A stretch of 64,000 nucleotides of DNA from Pseudomonas fluorescens (GTDB lineage Bacteria > Pseudomonadota > Gammaproteobacteria > Pseudomonadales > Pseudomonadaceae), in assembly GCF_018614655.1 (NCBI RefSeq), contig NZ_JAGGOG010000003.1, positions 186,001-250,000 on the forward strand, in the 5' to 3' direction. Positions 27,677-37,902 of the stretch are shown here, piece after piece; the first letter of the stretch is position 1, and each line of letters begins with the position of its first letter. The translations under genes and the position numbers were made by a program. The notes under the pieces were generated by a model that was not told the DNA's origin, did no database searches, and saw nothing but the letters and a program-made list of their open reading frames with translations.

Positions 27677-27955
27677 GTGGCCAACACACCTTCCGCCAAA
27701 AAACGTGCAAAACAGGCTGAGAAGCGTCGCAGCCACAACGCCAGCCTGCGTTCCATGGTTCGTACCTACATCAAGAATGTAGTTAAAGCCATTGACGCAA
27801 AAGACGCTGAAAAAGCTCAAGCTGCTTACGTTCTGGCCGTGCCAGTTATCGACCGTATGGCCGATAAAGGCATCATCCACAAGAACAAAGCTGCTCGCCA
27901 TAAAGGTCGTCTGAATGGCCACATCAAGGCTCTGAACCTTGCTGCTGCAGCCTAA
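27677..27955 (+). CDS. rpsT: 30S ribosomal protein S20
   Basis: 92 residues, basic and helical, with the S20 pattern [25 protein letters not shown] and [15 protein letters not shown]. It binds 16S rRNA early in small-subunit assembly. The start codon is GTG, seven bases after GAGGAGC; ATG is not available in frame at the right place. Unusual start codons are known for rpsT in enterobacteria, where it is autoregulated through translation. A strong terminator follows. Confidence 0.97.
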   Translation: MANTPSAKKRAKQAEKRRSHNASLRSMVRTYIKNVVKAIDAKDAEKAQAAYVLAVPVIDRMADKGIIHKNKAARHKGRLNGHIKALNLAAAA

Positions 27956-27970
27956 GCGATAAGTTTGTTA

Positions 27971-27999
27971 AAAAACCGACCCTAGGGTCGGTTTTTTAT
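27971..27999 (+). terminator. intrinsic terminator of rpsT
   Basis: Stem AAAAACCGACC / GGTCGGTTTTT around CTAG, followed by T-rich sequence, 15 bases after the rpsT stop. Confidence 0.92.
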
Positions 28000-28030
28000 T
28001 GCCTGCAATTTTATAGGCACCCCAAAACAA

Positions 28031-28060
28031 ATGTGGGAGCGGGCTTGCTCGCCCCCACAT
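28031..28060. repeat. REP palindrome
   Basis: ATGTGGG..GCGGGCTTGCTCGC..CCCACAT palindrome between the convergent rpsT and creA genes. Confidence 0.88.
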
Positions 28061-28083
28061 AAAGCAGAGCAGCGCTGTCGAGC

Positions 28084-28548
28084 TTATTGCGCAGTCGGCC
28101 ACGGCAAGATCGGAATCGCCGTCACCGCATTCTGCGGACTACCTTCGATCAAGCGGTCGCTATACACCAGGTACACCAGCGTATTGCGCTTCTTGTCGAG
28201 GAACCGCACCACCTGCATGGTCTTGAACACCAGGGACGTGCGCTCCTTGAACACCTCGTCACCGTCCTTCAATTCGCCCTTGAAGCGAATCGGCCCCACC
28301 TGACGGCAGGCAATCGATGCCTCAGCGCGATCTTCAGCCAGGCCGAGACCCCCCTTCACCCCGCCCGTCTTGGCCCTAGACAGATAACAGGTCACACCCT
28401 CAACCTTCGGATCATCAAACGCCTCCACCACGATCCGATCATTGGGGCCGACGAACTTGAACACCGTCGACACCTGACCAATCTCTTCAGCGGACGCCAG
28501 CAACGGCATCGCCAGCAGCAACCCGAGCAACCCCTTCATTACACGCAT
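28084..28548 (-). CDS. creA: CreA family periplasmic protein
   Basis: 154 residues with a cleavable signal peptide ([17 protein letters not shown]). The mature part starts [35 protein letters not shown], which is the CreA family pattern, and ends with [14 protein letters not shown]. The function is unknown; E. coli creA is the first gene of the cre operon. It lies 16 bases after proB in the same direction. Confidence 0.92.
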   Translation of the reverse strand: MRVMKGLLGLLLAMPLLASAEEIGQVSTVFKFVGPNDRIVVEAFDDPKVEGVTCYLSRAKTGGVKGGLGLAEDRAEASIACRQVGPIRFKGELKDGDEVFKERTSLVFKTMQVVRFLDKKRNTLVYLVYSDRLIEGSPQNAVTAIPILPWPTAQ

Positions 28549-28564
28549 CCAGACTTCCTTTCAC

Positions 28565-29683
28565 TTAAACCAGAATCAGGTTATCCCGGTGAACCAACTC
28601 CGGCTCAGCCATATACCCCAACAAGCCGACAATCGCCTCGGACGACTGCCCAATGATTTTCTGCGCCTCAAGCGCACTGTAGTTGGCCAGGCCGCGGGCA
28701 ATCTCACGACCGTCCGGCGCCACGCACACCACCATTTCACCGCGACGAAAGCTGCCCTGGACCAACTTCACGCCCACCGGCAGCAAGCTTTTGTTACCCC
28801 GAGACAGCGCCGACACAGCCCCCTCATCCAGCACCAAAGTGCCGCGCGTTTGAAGATGCCCCGCCAACCACTGCTTGCGTGCCGCCAGCATGCCGCGCTC
28901 AGGCGACAGCAAGGTGCCAATACGCTCGCCCGCCTTGAGACGATCCAGAACCCGCTCGATGCGCCCACCCACAATGATGGTGTGAGCACCGGAGCGCGCC
29001 GCCAGCCGCGCGGCACGTAGCTTGGTCTGCATACCACCACGCCCCAGGGCGCCACCGACACTGCCAGCCACCGCATCCAGCGTCGGATCGTCGGCACGCG
29101 CCTCATAAATCAGCTGAGCATCGGGATTATTACGCGGATCAGCGTCGAACATGCCGTCACGATCCGTAAGGATCACCAGCAAATCGGCCTCGACGAGATT
29201 GGCCACCAGCGCCGCCAGGGTGTCGTTGTCGCCAAAACGAATTTCGTCGGTGACCACGGTGTCATTCTCGTTGATCACCGGGATCACCTTCAGTTCGACC
29301 AGGGCACGCAAGGTGCTGCGGGCATTGAGGTAACGCTTGCGGTCGGACAAGTCGTCATGGGTCAGCAGAATCTGCGCCGTGTGGCGACCGTGCTCGGCAA
29401 AGCTGGATTCCCAAGCCTGCACCAAGCCCATCTGCCCGATGGCGGCAGCGGCCTGCAGCTCATGCATCGCGCTGGGTCGCGCGGTCCAGCCGAGGCGGCT
29501 CATCCCGGCGGCAACCGCCCCGGACGACACCAACACCAACTCGACGCCAGCCTCATGCAAGGCCACCATCTGGTCCACCCAGACGCTCATGGCTGCACGA
29601 TCCAGCCCTTTGCCATCCGCCGTCAGCAGCGCGCTACCGATCTTAACGACCCAACGCTGCGCACCTGTCACCTTGCTCCGCAT
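28565..29683 (-). CDS. proB: glutamate 5-kinase ProB
   Basis: 372 residues: amino-acid kinase domain ([53 protein letters not shown]) and a C-terminal PUA domain (about 280-365). First step of proline synthesis, making glutamyl-5-phosphate; usually feedback-inhibited by proline. ATG at 29683 is preceded directly by another ATG at 29686 in frame. It follows obgE as in P. aeruginosa. Confidence 0.96.
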   Translation of the reverse strand: MRSKVTGAQRWVVKIGSALLTADGKGLDRAAMSVWVDQMVALHEAGVELVLVSSGAVAAGMSRLGWTARPSAMHELQAAAAIGQMGLVQAWESSFAEHGRHTAQILLTHDDLSDRKRYLNARSTLRALVELKVIPVINENDTVVTDEIRFGDNDTLAALVANLVEADLLVILTDRDGMFDADPRNNPDAQLIYEARADDPTLDAVAGSVGGALGRGGMQTKLRAARLAARSGAHTIIVGGRIERVLDRLKAGERIGTLLSPERGMLAARKQWLAGHLQTRGTLVLDEGAVSALSRGNKSLLPVGVKLVQGSFRRGEMVVCVAPDGREIARGLANYSALEAQKIIGQSSEAIVGLLGYMAEPELVHRDNLILV

Positions 29684-29763
29684 CATCTTCAACCTTAGAT
29701 AGAGGGCCGCGCGACCCAGCGCCGCCCATAACGTTATTCGTGACTACCGATTTCCAGATACCA

Positions 29764-29790
29764 AAACGCCGCTCGATTGAGCGGCGCTTA
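29764..29790 (-). terminator. probable intrinsic terminator after obgE
   Basis: On the minus strand AAGCGCCGCTC / GAGCGGCGTTTT hairpin with a short AATC-type loop and four T, 17 bases past the obgE stop. The short T-run suggests partial readthrough into proB. Confidence 0.65.
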
Positions 29791-29806
29791 AGTTTACTGC
29801 AACGAA

Positions 29807-31060
<1,254 letters not shown>

Positions 31061-31180
31061 TTAAGAAACCAAGACATAAGACTCTTGCAAAAATGAGCGC
31101 AGCGACCTCAAGCAACGACCGCAAATCCAGCTGCTTTCGCCCATCACAAACAGCTTTGCAAGAGACTCACCCCACAAACG

Positions 31181-31209
31181 AAAAAGCCCCGTCGCGAGAC
31201 AGGGCTTTT
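31181..31209 (-). terminator. intrinsic terminator of rplU-rpmA
   Basis: On the minus strand AAAAGCCCTGTC / GACGGGGCTTTTT hairpin with a T-run, 16 bases after the rpmA stop. It separates the ribosomal genes from obgE. Confidence 0.85.
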
Positions 31210-31224
31210 CCAGCAACTACGTAA

Positions 31225-31500
31225 TTATGCCGCGACGACTTCAGTCTTCGGGACAATGCTCACGTAACGGCGGTTGAAAGCGCCTTTTACTTCGAACTTG
31301 ATCACGCCGTCGATTTTAGCGAACAGAGTGTGATCTTTACCCATGCCAACACCGTAACCGGCGTGGAATTGGGTGCCGCGCTGACGCACGATGATGTTGC
31401 CCGGAATGATAACCTGGCCGCCATACATCTTCACGCCAAGGCGTTTGGCTTCTGAGTCGCGACCGTTACGGGTACTACCACCAGCTTTTTTGTGTGCCAT
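31225..31500 (-). CDS. rpmA: 50S ribosomal protein L27
   Basis: 91 residues starting [24 protein letters not shown], the L27 signature; its N-terminus reaches the peptidyl-transferase centre. Length normal. 34 bases after rplU, same operon. Confidence 0.98.
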   Translation of the reverse strand: MAHKKAGGSTRNGRDSEAKRLGVKMYGGQVIIPGNIIVRQRGTQFHAGYGVGMGKDHTLFAKIDGVIKFEVKGAFNRRYVSIVPKTEVVAA

Positions 31501-31534
31501 GAGTCAATTCTCCTAGTGAGGAATTAGGCTGAAA

Positions 31535-31849
31535 TTAAGCCTGAATACCGGTGATTTTGATCTCGGTGTACCACTGGCGGTGGCCCATACGCTTCATGTG
31601 GTGCTTACGACGACGGAACTTGATGATGCGGACTTTATCGTGACGACCTTGGGAGATCACTTCAGCCACAACGGTAGCGCCAGCAACAACTGGAGCGCCG
31701 ATGTTCACGTCATCGCCATTGGCGACCAACAGAACGCGATCAAAAGTAACGGATTCGCCGGTAGCGATTTCCAGTTTTTCGATCTTCAGGTATTCACCTG
31801 GGGCGACCTTGTATTGCTTGCCACCAGTAACAATTACTGCGTACGACAT
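31535..31849 (-). CDS. rplU: 50S ribosomal protein L21
   Basis: 104 residues from the ATG at 31849, which follows GGAGAAAT. Starts [26 protein letters not shown] and ends with the L21 signature [23 protein letters not shown]. It binds 23S rRNA domain V region near L20. First gene of rplU-rpmA; promoter at 31982-32010. Confidence 0.98.
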   Translation of the reverse strand: MSYAVIVTGGKQYKVAPGEYLKIEKLEIATGESVTFDRVLLVANGDDVNIGAPVVAGATVVAEVISQGRHDKVRIIKFRRRKHHMKRMGHRQWYTEIKITGIQA

Positions 31850-31981
31850 GGTATTTCTCCGATAATCCTGCTCACCCAGCTCTTTATAAGAAGAGGTATT
31901 GGCTGGCATGGCTGCATAGGGCTGGAAGGCCTGATTGCAATTGCGTAAGGCAGGTGCTGCCCAGGAAGTTCAGGGTGCGCG

Positions 31982-32010
31982 ATTGTACGCAAGCTAAAGA
32001 GGTGTTGCAA
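31982..32010 (-). promoter_or_regulatory. sigma-70 promoter for rplU-rpmA
   Basis: On the minus strand TTGCAA (32005-32010), 17 bases, TACAAT (31982-31987), leaving a leader of about 125 bases before rplU. Confidence 0.72.
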
Positions 32011-32028
32011 GTAGCCGTCTATCGCGCC

Positions 32029-32057
32029 TTGACACTGCGAGACGTGGGTCCTAGCAT
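32029..32057 (+). promoter_or_regulatory. sigma-70 promoter for ispB
   Basis: TTGACA (32029-32034), 17 bases, TAGCAT (32052-32057), about 32 bases before the ispB ATG. It is back-to-back with the rplU promoter, the two -35 boxes 18 bases apart. Confidence 0.75.
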
Positions 32058-32089
32058 GCCGCGCAACCCTTCTGGAGCGACTGTCGCTG

Positions 32090-33058
32090 ATGCAACCCCA
32101 AGCTTTCTACCGCGCGGTGGCGGACGATTTTAGCGCCGTCGACGGCATCATCAAGAAGCAACTGACTTCTAAAGTGCCGCTGGTCTCCAAAATTGGCGAC
32201 TACATAACCTCGGCGGGCGGCAAGCGCCTGCGTCCTTTATTAGTGCTGCTGTGTGGCAAGGCTTTGGGCCGCGAGGGCGATGACCTGCGTCTGCTGGCCG
32301 CCACCATCGAATTCCTGCACACCGCTACCCTGCTGCACGACGACGTGGTCGACATGTCCGGCATGCGCCGTGGCCGGGAAACTGCCAACGCCATGTGGGG
32401 CAACGCACCAAGCGTGCTGGTGGGCGACTTCCTGTACTCGCGCTCGTTCGAGATGATGGTCGAGCTGGGCTCGATGCCGGTGATGAAGATTCTTTCACAG
32501 GCCACGCGCATCATCGCCGAAGGCGAAGTGCTGCAACTGTCGAAAGTACGCGACGCCAGCACCACCGAAGAAACCTACATGGAAGTGATCCGCGGCAAGA
32601 CCGCCATGCTCTTCGAAGCCTCGACCCACAGCGCCGCAGCCCTGTGTGACGCGACGCCCGAGCAAAGCGAAGCCCTGCGCACCTTCGGTGACCACTTGGG
32701 CGTGGCGTTCCAACTGGTGGACGACCTACTGGACTATCGTGGCGATGCCGAGACCCTGGGCAAGAACGTGGGTGATGACCTGGCCGAAGGCAAGCCGACC
32801 CTGCCATTGATCTACACCATGCGCGAAGGTACGCCGGAACAGGCCGCCCTGGTGCGCAAGGCGATCCAGAAAGGCGGGATCGAAGACCTGGAAAGCATCC
32901 GCGAAGCCGTGGAAGCCTCCGGCTCGCTGGAATACACCGCCCAACTGGCCCGTAACTACGTGGCCCGAGCCATCAAATGCCTGGAAGCCCTTCCAGCCAG
33001 CGAATACCGGGACGCCCTGGTTGAGCTGAGTGAGTTCGCGGTAGCCCGTACTCACTAA
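32090..33058 (+). CDS. ispB: polyprenyl (octaprenyl/nonaprenyl) diphosphate synthase IspB
   Basis: 322 residues, all-alpha prenyltransferase. The first aspartate-rich motif is in LLHDDVVDMSGMRRG and the second in QLVDDLLDYRGD; GGKRLRPLL binds the allylic substrate. It makes the ubiquinone side chain from FPP and IPP; chain length cannot be read with certainty (Pseudomonas uses Q9). Divergent from rplU as in E. coli. Confidence 0.95.
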   Translation: MQPQAFYRAVADDFSAVDGIIKKQLTSKVPLVSKIGDYITSAGGKRLRPLLVLLCGKALGREGDDLRLLAATIEFLHTATLLHDDVVDMSGMRRGRETANAMWGNAPSVLVGDFLYSRSFEMMVELGSMPVMKILSQATRIIAEGEVLQLSKVRDASTTEETYMEVIRGKTAMLFEASTHSAAALCDATPEQSEALRTFGDHLGVAFQLVDDLLDYRGDAETLGKNVGDDLAEGKPTLPLIYTMREGTPEQAALVRKAIQKGGIEDLESIREAVEASGSLEYTAQLARNYVARAIKCLEALPASEYRDALVELSEFAVARTH

Positions 33059-33078
33059 CATCTGTGGATATGGGCTTT

Positions 33079-33105
33079 TGTGGGAGCGGCACTGCCGCTC
33101 CCACA
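33079..33105. repeat. REP palindrome
   Basis: TGTGGGAGCGGC-ACT-GCCGCTCCCACA, 12-base perfect arms, right after ispB. Confidence 0.88.
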
Positions 33106-33202
33106 TTTAGTCTGTATCACCAATTCACGACCGCGCCCCGCCCCTCAACAAAACCCTATATAATGTGCGACTTTTAGCCATCCTGACTTTCAAGGAGCTT
33201 TA

Positions 33203-33544
33203 GTGAGCACGTTGCCACCCTGCCCGAAATGCAATTCCGAATACACCTACGAAGACGGCGCCCAACTGATCTGCCCGGAATGCGCCCATGAGTGGGCCGT
33301 CGGTGGCGAAGCCGAAGCTTCCAGCGATGAAACCGTGAAAAAAGACTCCGTGGGCAATGTCCTGCAGGACGGCGACACCATCACCGTGATCAAGGACCTC
33401 AAGGTCAAGGGCACCTCTCTGGTGGTCAAGGTCGGCACCAAGGTCAAGAACATCCGTCTGTGCGATGGCGACCACGATATCGACTGCAAGATCGACGGTA
33501 TCGGACCGATGAAGCTCAAGTCCGAGTTCGTTCGGAAAGTCTGA
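33203..33544 (+). CDS. yjdM: zinc-ribbon protein YjdM (PhnA family)
   Basis: 113 residues: N-terminal zinc ribbon [13 protein letters not shown]...CPECAHEW, then the PhnA core [20 protein letters not shown]. The GTG start at 33203 lies seven bases after AGGAG. The E. coli homologue was once linked to phosphonate use but has no enzymatic role shown; function unsettled. Stands alone between a REP and the Fur-box gene. Confidence 0.92.
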   Translation: MSTLPPCPKCNSEYTYEDGAQLICPECAHEWAVGGEAEASSDETVKKDSVGNVLQDGDTITVIKDLKVKGTSLVVKVGTKVKNIRLCDGDHDIDCKIDGIGPMKLKSEFVRKV

Positions 33545-33697
33545 TAGAGCTGCCTCCATCTCGTGCACTGCGCGAGATGGCGCTTCACCCTCCCCGCACC
33601 AATCCCCTCTCCGATAGCAAAAGGCCAGACCTTTTGATCGAAAACAATATCCACACAGAAAAACCCGGAAACCGCCAATAGACGCTTGCTATTCTAC

Positions 33698-33717
33698 GAA
33701 TAAGAATTATTCTCATT
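33698..33717. promoter_or_regulatory. putative Fur box
   Basis: On the minus strand this reads AATGAGAATAATTCTTATTC, a near-palindrome of the GATAAT-type hexamers bound by Fur, with the GAGAAT-x-ATTCT centre common in Pseudomonas. It lies about 25 bases before the ATG of the 85-residue gene at 33743, where it could block its promoter in iron-rich cells. Confidence 0.62.
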
Positions 33718-33742
33718 GAAACCCATCAAGGAGATGCGACCC

Positions 33743-34000
33743 ATGACTTATTTGATCGATGCCTGGCTGGACCGTCCACACCCTTACCTGCGGATCCTTC
33801 ATCGGGAAACCGGAGAAGTCTGTGCTGTGCTGGAAGAAGAAGCCTTGAATGAACTTCAGGACCAGGGCGACCTGGACGTCAATGGCTTGAGTTCCAGTGA
33901 GCCGGGCGTGCTGAAGGAGGTGGTCCGTAACTTGTTTCTGTTTTGCTATGCCCGAGCGTTGCGCCCGGTGACGGATCTCAATGGCAAGTTTCATCCATGA
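33743..34000 (+). CDS. small conserved protein, likely iron-regulated (PA4570-like)
   Basis: 85 residues starting MTYLIDAWLDRPHPYLRIL, soluble, with one or two cysteines (GEVCAV, LFCYAR) and no recognised domain. ATG at 33743 after AAGGAG-type site (33728-33733). The position after ispB matches P. aeruginosa PA4570, a gene I remember as induced by iron starvation, and a Fur-box-like palindrome overlaps its promoter region here. An iron-sparing role is inferred only from this. Confidence 0.75.
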   Translation: MTYLIDAWLDRPHPYLRILHRETGEVCAVLEEEALNELQDQGDLDVNGLSSSEPGVLKEVVRNLFLFCYARALRPVTDLNGKFHP

Positions 34001-34018
34001 GTAACCGCGCAAAACACT

Positions 34019-34044
34019 GTTGGAGCGAGCAGGCTCGCTCCAAC
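34019..34044. repeat. REP-like palindrome / possible terminator stem
   Basis: GTTGGAGCGAGC-AG-GCTCGCTCCAAC, 12-base perfect arms, in the 60-base gap between two convergent genes; there is no T-run, so it is better seen as a REP variant. Confidence 0.75.
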
Positions 34045-34060
34045 AGATAATCAGCAGGTC

Positions 34061-34678
34061 TTACAGAACGTCGAGCAACTCGACGTCGAACACCAGAACG
34101 CTGTGCGGCGGAATGCTGCCAACGCCTTGTGCGCCGTAAGCCAATTCGCTCGGTACATACAGGCGCCATTTGCTGCCGGCATTCATCAGTTGCAGGGCTT
34201 CGGTCCAGCCAGCGATCACGCCGCCAACCGGAAACTCTGCAGGCTGGCCGCGCTCGTAAGAGCTGTCGAACACAGTGCCGTCGATCAGGGTGCCATGGTA
34301 GTGGGTACGCACCTGGTCTTCACGAGTCGGCTTGGCGCCTTCACCTTGAGTCAGTACTTCGAACTGCAGACCGGAAGCCAGAGTGGTGATGCCATCACGC
34401 TTGGCGTTATCAGCCAGGAAAGCCAGGCCTTCGCCCGCCGCCGCTTCAGCCTTTGCAGCCGCTTCGGCTTGCATGATTTCGCGAATCACCTTGAAGCTGG
34501 CAGCCATTTGCTCTTGGTCAACACGGCTTGGCTTACCGGCAAAAGCGTCGGTCAGGCCAGCCAGGATTGCGTCCAGGCTCACGCCCGGTGGCGGGTTGTC
34601 GCGCAGTTGGTCGCCCAACTGACGGCCAATACCGTAGCTGACGCGGGTTTCGTCGGTGGACAGATTAACTTCGGACAT
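34061..34678 (-). CDS. fklB: FKBP-type peptidyl-prolyl cis-trans isomerase FklB
   Basis: 205 residues: an N-terminal dimerisation helix region (MSEVNLSTDETRVSYGIGRQLGDQL...) with an alanine-rich linker, and a C-terminal FKBP domain (about 115-205; VRTHYHGTLIDGTVFDSSYERGQPAEFPV, VPSELAYG, VLVFDVELLDV). There is no signal peptide, so the cytoplasmic FklB rather than periplasmic FkpA/Mip form fits. ATG at 34678; corresponds to PA4572. Confidence 0.92.
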   Translation of the reverse strand: MSEVNLSTDETRVSYGIGRQLGDQLRDNPPPGVSLDAILAGLTDAFAGKPSRVDQEQMAASFKVIREIMQAEAAAKAEAAAGEGLAFLADNAKRDGITTLASGLQFEVLTQGEGAKPTREDQVRTHYHGTLIDGTVFDSSYERGQPAEFPVGGVIAGWTEALQLMNAGSKWRLYVPSELAYGAQGVGSIPPHSVLVFDVELLDVL

Positions 34679-34850
34679 AAAACTGCTCCGCTGTAGGAAG
34701 ACCCTGAAAATGCTACAGAACTGCAGCGTTTCCCGAGTCATCCAGAACTAAAAGGGCGAGCAGACTAGCACACAATCCGGCGCCTTTATCAGCCCCGCCC
34801 TCCCAGCCAGACGCCGTGCAGGCCGAGGCCCTTCACGGCATATGCGCCTG

Positions 34851-35339
34851 CTAGTGCTTGGTCACTTTGTCCAGGTAACCCATGGCAAACGCCGAGATCA
34901 CGAAGGTCATGTGGATGATCACGTACCACTTGAGGTGCTCCGGATCGACGTTCTTGGCATCCATGAAGACCCGCAACAAGTGGATGGACGAAATGGCCAC
35001 GATGGACGCCGCTACCTTCATCTTCAGCGAAGACGAATCCATGGTCCCCAACCAGTTGAGCTTTTCCTTGCTCTCGTCGATGTCCAATTGGGAAACGAAG
35101 TTCTCGTAGCCGGAAATCATCACCATCACCAGCAAACCACCCACCAGCGCCATGTCGATCAACGACAGCAGCACCAGGATCAGGTCGGACTCCGTCATGG
35201 CGAAAACATTGGGAATGACGTGAACCACTTCTTGGAAGAACTTCAGCGCCAACGCCAGCAAGCCTAAGGACAAGCCGAAATAGATCGGCGCCAGCAGCCA
35301 GCGTGAGGCGTACATTGCATTTTCGATAAAACGTTCCAT
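34851..35339 (-). CDS. yqhA: YqhA (UPF0114/TIGR00645) family membrane protein
   Basis: 162 residues with four predicted membrane helices. The N-terminus [25 protein letters not shown] and [29 protein letters not shown] are family signatures. Function unknown. Single gene. Confidence 0.92.
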   Translation of the reverse strand: MERFIENAMYASRWLLAPIYFGLSLGLLALALKFFQEVVHVIPNVFAMTESDLILVLLSLIDMALVGGLLVMVMISGYENFVSQLDIDESKEKLNWLGTMDSSSLKMKVAASIVAISSIHLLRVFMDAKNVDPEHLKWYVIIHMTFVISAFAMGYLDKVTKH

Positions 35340-35505
35340 TGAATCTCACACAGCTTGGCCAGAAATGGCGGCGAGTATATCAGCCGTGCCCAAAGGCCAG
35401 AAACCACCGAGAAAACTGATCTGCACCGCATCTGTTAAAGATTTTTTCTGCTAGTGTCGAGGTCATCAACTCGGCTCGATGACGTCGGACAGGAAGACTC
35501 AGATA

Positions 35506-37341
35506 ATGGATGTGCGATCTCCTTTGGCCAGCCTTGGCCTGTGCGCGGCGTTTCTGATGGGCAGCGGCTGCTCCCCCAGCGATGAACAAAAGCAGACCAG
35601 CCTCGAAGAACGAACCGCAAAATTCGAACAGTCCCTGGACACGATTCAGGACCCCAGGCTCAAGGATGCTGTAGCCGACCTTGGTGGCTCGCTGCTGTTG
35701 CTGGAGCGTGCGCGGGTCAAGCTCAGCACCAAACCCATCGAGACCGAGTACAGCGAAGACACCCTGGCATTGCTCAAGCACTACCCCACACCCCAGGCGC
35801 TGGTGGATACCTACATCAATGGCCTGTTTGTCCTGCGCAAGGCATCCCATTCGGATTACCTGACGGACTTGCAGCCGGTCTTCCCCTTCAACTTCAACAT
35901 GCCCGACCAGTTTCCTTTCCCCCAAGGCCTGGAATGGCAGTCGGTGACCTTGAGCAACAACAAGGTCATCCCCTTCCAGCCGGAATGGTCGGAAACCGAT
36001 CCAGGCATCCAGTTGAGCCCCACCAGTTCCAACCTGACCAACCCGGATGACCTGACGGTGACCTATCCGTTCATCGAAGGCATCGAGACCGAAAACAAGA
36101 GCCAGCCACAACCCGTCACCCTCAAGGGTCAGATAGAAGTGATCGCGCCGCGCAAGGTCTTCACCTTCGATCTGTCAAAGAAGGACGTGGGCCGTAAGCG
36201 CATCGAAGAAAACGTCACCGTCACCCTGCTGGCCCTGGAAAAGAACTACGCCGAGATCGAGATGACCAACAGCGCCCCTTTAGCGCCGGACGTCGGTGAG
36301 GAGTCCCCCAACCCGCTGCTGGTGCAGGCTCAGGACGCCACAGGGCAATTTCTGTCACGCTCGGGCTCGATCAACGAGAACGCCGCCCAACTGGCGTTCT
36401 ATGAAAAACAATTGGCCGAGATGCAGAAACAGAAAGCCTGGTCCGACGCTTTTGAGAAACAGTTGGAAGACGAGCAGAAAGTCTTCGAACACAAGCAGAG
36501 CAGCCATTACACCAAGGTGTATTTCAACGGCCAGATCGAGAATGTGCAGGTTAGCGTCCTCGACTTTTCCAATGCCACGGTCACTCACAAGGATCTGGAG
36601 CTGCCGGTCCGCCGCTTCGACAAGAACAGCCTGGAAAAAACCGTACAAAGCCTACCCATGCCGGTGACGGTGTATGACGACCAGATGAGCGACTGGCTCA
36701 AGGACGCCGCGCTGTCCGAAGACCAGTTGAAAAGCAGCGTCAGCGTCAGCCAGTCTGTGGAAGACGCCAGCGCCGCACGCATCGAGTTCGATCACCCCTT
36801 CACGTTCAATGACGACTTGCTGGGTAACTCGCGCAATGGCGGCGACGCCCCCATCACCTTCTTTGCCGCCGATAATGCGGGCAAGCGTGGAGAGCCGATC
36901 GAACTGCCCGCCGAGGCCTTCGAAGTCGATCCGGGCCGCGGCACTATCACCTACGACCTCAACCTGTTCCCCGAAAACCCGGCGTTTGTGGTGGGTTCGA
37001 TCCCGCTGTTCCTGGCCAATATCGAAAAAGGCACCCTCAATGCCGGGCAACTGCCCAAAGGCCTGGAACTGCAAGACAACGCGTTGATTATCGACCAAAA
37101 GGTCTTCCCTTCCGATAGCTGGCGCTTTTTTGCCAGGGATGCCAGCGGCAACTACTTGAAGGAAATTCTCGCTGTCAGCCACCGTGCCGAGGAATACGGC
37201 ACCGAGCTGTTTGACGTGCATTACTTCTACGGCCAACCGACCACGCTGGAAACCTACCAGCGCACCGAGTTGAATACCGTGGAGTATGGCTTTGAGGTCA
37301 AGCTGGATAAGCCTGAGGCAGAACCCGTTGCCAAGCCATAG
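35506..37341 (+). CDS. large lipoprotein of unknown function
   Basis: 611 residues from the ATG at 35506, which follows AGGAAG. A signal peptide (PLASLGLCAAFLMGSGC) ends in a loose lipobox, so the protein is probably lipid-anchored facing the periplasm. Near residues 280-350 a glutamine/lysine/glutamate-rich helical stretch (AFYEKQLAEMQKQKAW, DAFEKQLEDEQ) could form a coiled coil; before and after it lie beta-rich stretches with repeated IEVIAPRKVFTF- and DVHYFYGQPTTL-like strands. I recognise no domain. Single gene between yqhA and a small minus-strand gene. Confidence 0.72.
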   Translation: MDVRSPLASLGLCAAFLMGSGCSPSDEQKQTSLEERTAKFEQSLDTIQDPRLKDAVADLGGSLLLLERARVKLSTKPIETEYSEDTLALLKHYPTPQALVDTYINGLFVLRKASHSDYLTDLQPVFPFNFNMPDQFPFPQGLEWQSVTLSNNKVIPFQPEWSETDPGIQLSPTSSNLTNPDDLTVTYPFIEGIETENKSQPQPVTLKGQIEVIAPRKVFTFDLSKKDVGRKRIEENVTVTLLALEKNYAEIEMTNSAPLAPDVGEESPNPLLVQAQDATGQFLSRSGSINENAAQLAFYEKQLAEMQKQKAWSDAFEKQLEDEQKVFEHKQSSHYTKVYFNGQIENVQVSVLDFSNATVTHKDLELPVRRFDKNSLEKTVQSLPMPVTVYDDQMSDWLKDAALSEDQLKSSVSVSQSVEDASAARIEFDHPFTFNDDLLGNSRNGGDAPITFFAADNAGKRGEPIELPAEAFEVDPGRGTITYDLNLFPENPAFVVGSIPLFLANIEKGTLNAGQLPKGLELQDNALIIDQKVFPSDSWRFFARDASGNYLKEILAVSHRAEEYGTELFDVHYFYGQPTTLETYQRTELNTVEYGFEVKLDKPEAEPVAKP

Positions 37342-37361
37342 GCTCGACAACGGCTACGGAC

Positions 37362-37688
37362 TTATCGGATATCGCTGAGCACCTGATGGCGCCCACCATT
37401 GAGCTGGCGCAGGTGTGCCTGCAAGTGCAAGCACCAGATTTGCGGGGTATCGGCCAGCTGATAACCGTGCAACATCAGGCTTTCAACGATGGACTCAAGG
37501 ATGGTTTCGGCGACGAAGGGCCCATGAAACGGGCCTTGGGACTTGACGGTCGAGGGCTGTTCACCGTTCATTCCGGCGGCAAACAATAAGGTCCACATCC
37601 CGGCATCCCCGGCAAGGGGGCGAATGGAGCATTCGATACGGGTGACCAGGCCCAGGCACTGGCGGGTAAGGCAAAGGTTGCGCGTCAT
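37362..37688 (-). CDS. conserved hypothetical protein
   Basis: 108 residues from the ATG at 37688 (MTRNLCLTRQCLGLVTRIECSIRPLAGD). No signal peptide or named motif; central LLFAAGMNGEQPSTVKSQGPFHGP and a C-terminal helical part (ILESIVESLMLHGYQL). Two cysteine-containing N-terminal segments. It sits beside the Lon-family gene, as PA4575 does beside PA4576. Role unknown. Confidence 0.65.
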   Translation of the reverse strand: MTRNLCLTRQCLGLVTRIECSIRPLAGDAGMWTLLFAAGMNGEQPSTVKSQGPFHGPFVAETILESIVESLMLHGYQLADTPQIWCLHLQAHLRQLNGGRHQVLSDIR

Positions 37689-37848
37689 GGCGGCGCCCCT
37701 CATAGATCGGTGTTCAGCCTCCAGAAGGCAAGGCTGTTTCTATCCTGCGACTCCTGCTGATATCCCTTGAGCTGAGAATAGAAGAAAACCGCTACAAACC
37801 AAGGCGGCGGGGACCAACGGGCATTTGCCCCTGATCACTGAGTCAACA

Positions 37849-37880
37849 TTGTGGCGAGGGGGCTTGTCCCCTCGCCACAA
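37849..37880. repeat. REP-variant palindrome
   Basis: TTGTGGCGAGGGGGC-TT-GTCCCCTCGCCACAA, a different REP subtype (GTGGCGAGGGGGCTTG) from the others in the window, between the Lon-like gene and the 108-residue gene. Confidence 0.85.
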
Positions 37881-37902
37881 AAGCCCCCTTACAGAGTCAG
37901 GA

